From contig JALTXS010000011.1 of NCBI GenBank assembly GCA_027048265.1, forward strand, positions 1-6,826: a stretch of DNA of 6,826 nucleotides. Direction: 5' to 3'. Below, one piece after another: positions 5,137 through 6,826 of the stretch. A program made the position numbers and the translations under genes. The notes beneath the pieces were generated by a model. The model had not been told where the DNA came from, searched no databases, and saw only the letters and a list, made by a program, of their open reading frames with translations. The stretch's first letter is position 1. The number at the start of each line of letters is the position of its first letter. This stretch comes from Desulfurococcales archaeon (GTDB taxonomy: Archaea; Thermoproteota; Thermoprotei_A; Sulfolobales; Fervidicoccaceae).

Positions 5137-6178
5137 GGCACAACACCCTAAGTTTGGCGTCATCCTCGAAAAGGCCCTGGAGGGAGGGCTGAGCGAGGAG
5201 GACGCCCACCGCATAGCGCTGGACATGCTAGAGGGCAGGCTGGGTGAGCTCGAGGCAGCAGCCCTACTCGTGGCGTTAAGGGCCAGGAGTGAGACACCCC
5301 AAGTTATAGCGGGCTTTGCCAAAGCTCTAAGGTCCCTCTCAGTAAAGCCTCCCATCACTGTGGAGAATCTCCTTGACACGGCGGGTACAGGTGGGGATGG
5401 CAAAGCAACGTTCAACGCGTCAACAGCTGCCGCCCTCGTAGCCTCTAGCCTCGGTGCTCCTGTGGCGAAACATGGCAACAGAAGCGTTACGAGTAGGAGT
5501 GGTAGTGCTGATTTCCTAGAGGCGCTGGGATACCCCCTGGACCTGGGCCCAAGTGAAGCCGCGTGCAGCCTAACGAAGGCGGGCTTCACATTTCTCTTCG
5601 CCCCCAGATACCATCCACTGATGGCCCGAGTAATGCCTGTAAGGAGAAGGCTGGGCATACGAACGGTCTTCAACCTGGTAGGCCCTCTCTCGAACCCTCT
5701 CGAGCCGCCGCACCAGCTCTTGGGCGTCGCTGTGAGGGAGTTGTTGGACGTGATGGCGGAGGCAGGTGCGTCGCTTGGCTTTAGGAGACTGGTTTTGGTC
5801 CACGGCAAGCCTGGTGTGGATGAGGTAAGCGTGTTTGGAGAGACAAGTATTGTGGTTGTTGAAGGGGGAGAGATTGTCCACCGGGGCAGATACACACCCG
5901 GAGACCTGGGCCTCGCCCCGCACTCTCTCAGCGAAGTGATGGTGAGCGGCCCCAGCGAGAGCGCCGCCCTCTTCAGGGAGGCGGCCAGAGGCCGAGGTAG
6001 GAGACCCGTTGTAGACTTCATCGCCGCAAACGCAGGTTTCGCCCTTTACGCTCACGGTGCGGCGGATACGCCTGAAGAGGGTGTGGAATTAGCGCTCCAA
6101 GCCCTCGGTGAGGGCAGTGTAGCGCCCCATCTCGAGAGAGTGCTGGAGGTGGCCCGGGAGTGCAGAGGGTCCGAGTGA
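5117..6178 (+). CDS. trpD: Anthranilate phosphoribosyltransferase
   Basis: 353-residue enzyme that transfers the phosphoribosyl group of PRPP to anthranilate, second step of the tryptophan branch. The N-terminal helical domain (about 10-75) is followed by DTAGTGGDGKATFN (87-100) with the PRPP-binding GTGGD, then KHGNRSVTSRSGSADFLEALG (118-138; HGNRS binds substrate and phosphate). FAPRYHP (161-167) has the anthranilate-site Arg164, VFNLVGPLSNP (184-194) follows, and VDEVSVFG (234-241) has the Asp-Glu pair that binds magnesium. Length is that of the usual homodimeric archaeal enzyme, with no fused TrpG domain. GTG 5117 overlaps the trpB end by 20 bases and has AAGGA at 5106-5110, six bases upstream, inside trpB; GTG 5120 is nearly as good. 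The overlap implies translational coupling. No key residue is missing. Confidence 0.95.
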   Translation: MVRALAEAQHPKFGVILEKALEGGLSEEDAHRIALDMLEGRLGELEAAALLVALRARSETPQVIAGFAKALRSLSVKPPITVENLLDTAGTGGDGKATFNASTAAALVASSLGAPVAKHGNRSVTSRSGSADFLEALGYPLDLGPSEAACSLTKAGFTFLFAPRYHPLMARVMPVRRRLGIRTVFNLVGPLSNPLEPPHQLLGVAVRELLDVMAEAGASLGFRRLVLVHGKPGVDEVSVFGETSIVVVEGGEIVHRGRYTPGDLGLAPHSLSEVMVSGPSESAALFREAARGRGRRPVVDFIAANAGFALYAHGAADTPEEGVELALQALGEGSVAPHLERVLEVARECRGSE

Positions 6179-6825
6179 AGGTCTGCGGTGTCACACGCTT
6201 GGAGGATGTCGAGATGCTGGATGGCGTGGTTGACTACGTGGGCTTCATAGTTGGTCCCCGGGGACTGTCTCCAAGGATACTGTCTCCACAGAGGGCATCT
6301 GAGCTCGCCGGGTCGCTGGGCCGTTCAAAGCCGGTTCTCGTCGTCACCGGCATGGTGGTAAGGGAGTCTATTGGGCTTGCGAGAAGCTTAGAGGTATTCC
6401 CCATATTACAACACCACAGCGTCCTAGAGGATGGTGAGGAAGCCAAGCTGCTGGCAAAGTTGTCAAAGGAGGTTGGAATCGCCCCCTCTCCGGTGAGCCT
6501 TTGGGGCGGGCGGGGGCTGGAGCCCGAGCCGTGTAGGCTCTCCCACTGGGTAGAAAACCACGAGTACATACTGGTTGACTCCAGGAAGGGTATGCCCGGA
6601 ATACCGGGCCTTCACGGTCTTAGAACCCCTCTGGAGGCCATATCAAGGGCGGTCTCGTGCAGCGACAGAACAGCAGCGGCTGGCGGCATAAACCATGAGA
6701 ACGTGTGCAGGGTCCTATCAACGGGGGTTTCCATGATTGATGTGAGTAGCGGTGTAGAGTCGAGACCCGGGGTAAAGGACCCGAGCCTTGTGAAAAGATT
6801 TTTGGAGGCGATAAGGTCGTGCTGA
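6160..6825 (+). CDS. trpF: Phosphoribosylanthranilate isomerase
   Basis: 221-residue TIM-barrel enzyme that performs the Amadori rearrangement of phosphoribosylanthranilate to CdRP. The N-terminal strand VRVKVCGVT contains the general-base Cys9, and the general acid is Asp140 in YILVDS. DYVGFIVGPRGLSPRILSP (25-43) matches the family segment around the anthranilate-binding Arg. LQHHS (83-87) stands where most family members have QLHG. AAGGINHENV (173-182) and IDVSSGVESRPGVKD (193-207) form the phosphate-binding end of the barrel. GTG 6160 is preferred: GGAGGTGG at 6145-6152 is well spaced, and it keeps the complete first beta strand. It overlaps trpD by 19 bases. GTG 6175 would make a GTGA overlap but trims the strand. 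The gene is complete, with TGA at 6823-6825. Confidence 0.93.
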   Translation: MQRVRVKVCGVTRLEDVEMLDGVVDYVGFIVGPRGLSPRILSPQRASELAGSLGRSKPVLVVTGMVVRESIGLARSLEVFPILQHHSVLEDGEEAKLLAKLSKEVGIAPSPVSLWGGRGLEPEPCRLSHWVENHEYILVDSRKGMPGIPGLHGLRTPLEAISRAVSCSDRTAAAGGINHENVCRVLSTGVSMIDVSSGVESRPGVKDPSLVKRFLEAIRSC

Positions 6826-6826
6826 G
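6819..6826 (+). CDS. Probable start of the next trp operon gene (two full codons visible)
   Basis: GTG CTG AG begins at 6819, overlapping the trpF stop in the same way as the other joints of this operon, and GGAGG at 6804-6808 lies 10 bases upstream. trpE, trpG and trpC are the missing pathway genes and are the natural candidates. Only the start signal is visible, so no product can be named. Confidence 0.3.

Noticed and set aside
5104..6021. 305-codon minus-strand open frame
   Set aside because: It lies opposite trpD, whose motifs are unmistakable; the minus frame has a random Ser/Arg/Leu-rich composition.

Overview
The window looks like the chromosome of a hyperthermophilic crenarchaeon, most plausibly in or near Desulfurococcales/Acidilobales (Aeropyrum-like); this is inferred from style, not from a database match. 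Signs are GC-rich DNA, heavy AGG/AGA and ATA codon use, GTG and TTG starts, short AT-rich archaeal box A promoter elements, a class 2 tryptophan synthase beta chain (TrpB2) paired with a compact TrpA, and a secreted-type protein with a Thr/Pro-rich stalk full of N-glycosylation sequons.

Layout. The left half is read on the minus strand: a gene for a membrane-anchored winged-helix regulator (1660-2904), then tryptophanase (241-1608), then the first 50 codons of an aldehyde dehydrogenase running off the left edge (1-150). The right half is read on the plus strand: a tightly packed tryptophan biosynthesis operon trpA-trpB2-trpD-trpF (3063-6825). Its genes overlap or nearly touch, and a further gene probably begins at the last 8 bases. 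The two halves diverge from a 158-bp intergenic region (2905-3062) that holds both promoters and several repeats that may be operators.

How the genes fit together. TrpD and TrpF catalyse the phosphoribosyl transfer to anthranilate and the following isomerisation; TrpA releases indole from indole-glycerol phosphate, and TrpB2 condenses indole with serine. trpE, trpG and trpC are not in the window and would be expected to the right. The minus-strand neighbour does the opposite: tryptophanase splits tryptophan to indole, pyruvate and ammonia. Catabolic and anabolic tryptophan genes therefore lie back to back, with a putative transmembrane DNA-binding protein between them. The most interesting hypothesis here is that this regulator senses an extracellular or envelope signal and sets the balance of tryptophan use and synthesis. 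That is inference from layout only.

No tRNA, rRNA, CRISPR array, insertion sequence or clear terminator was seen. No gene-free stretch exceeds 300 bases.
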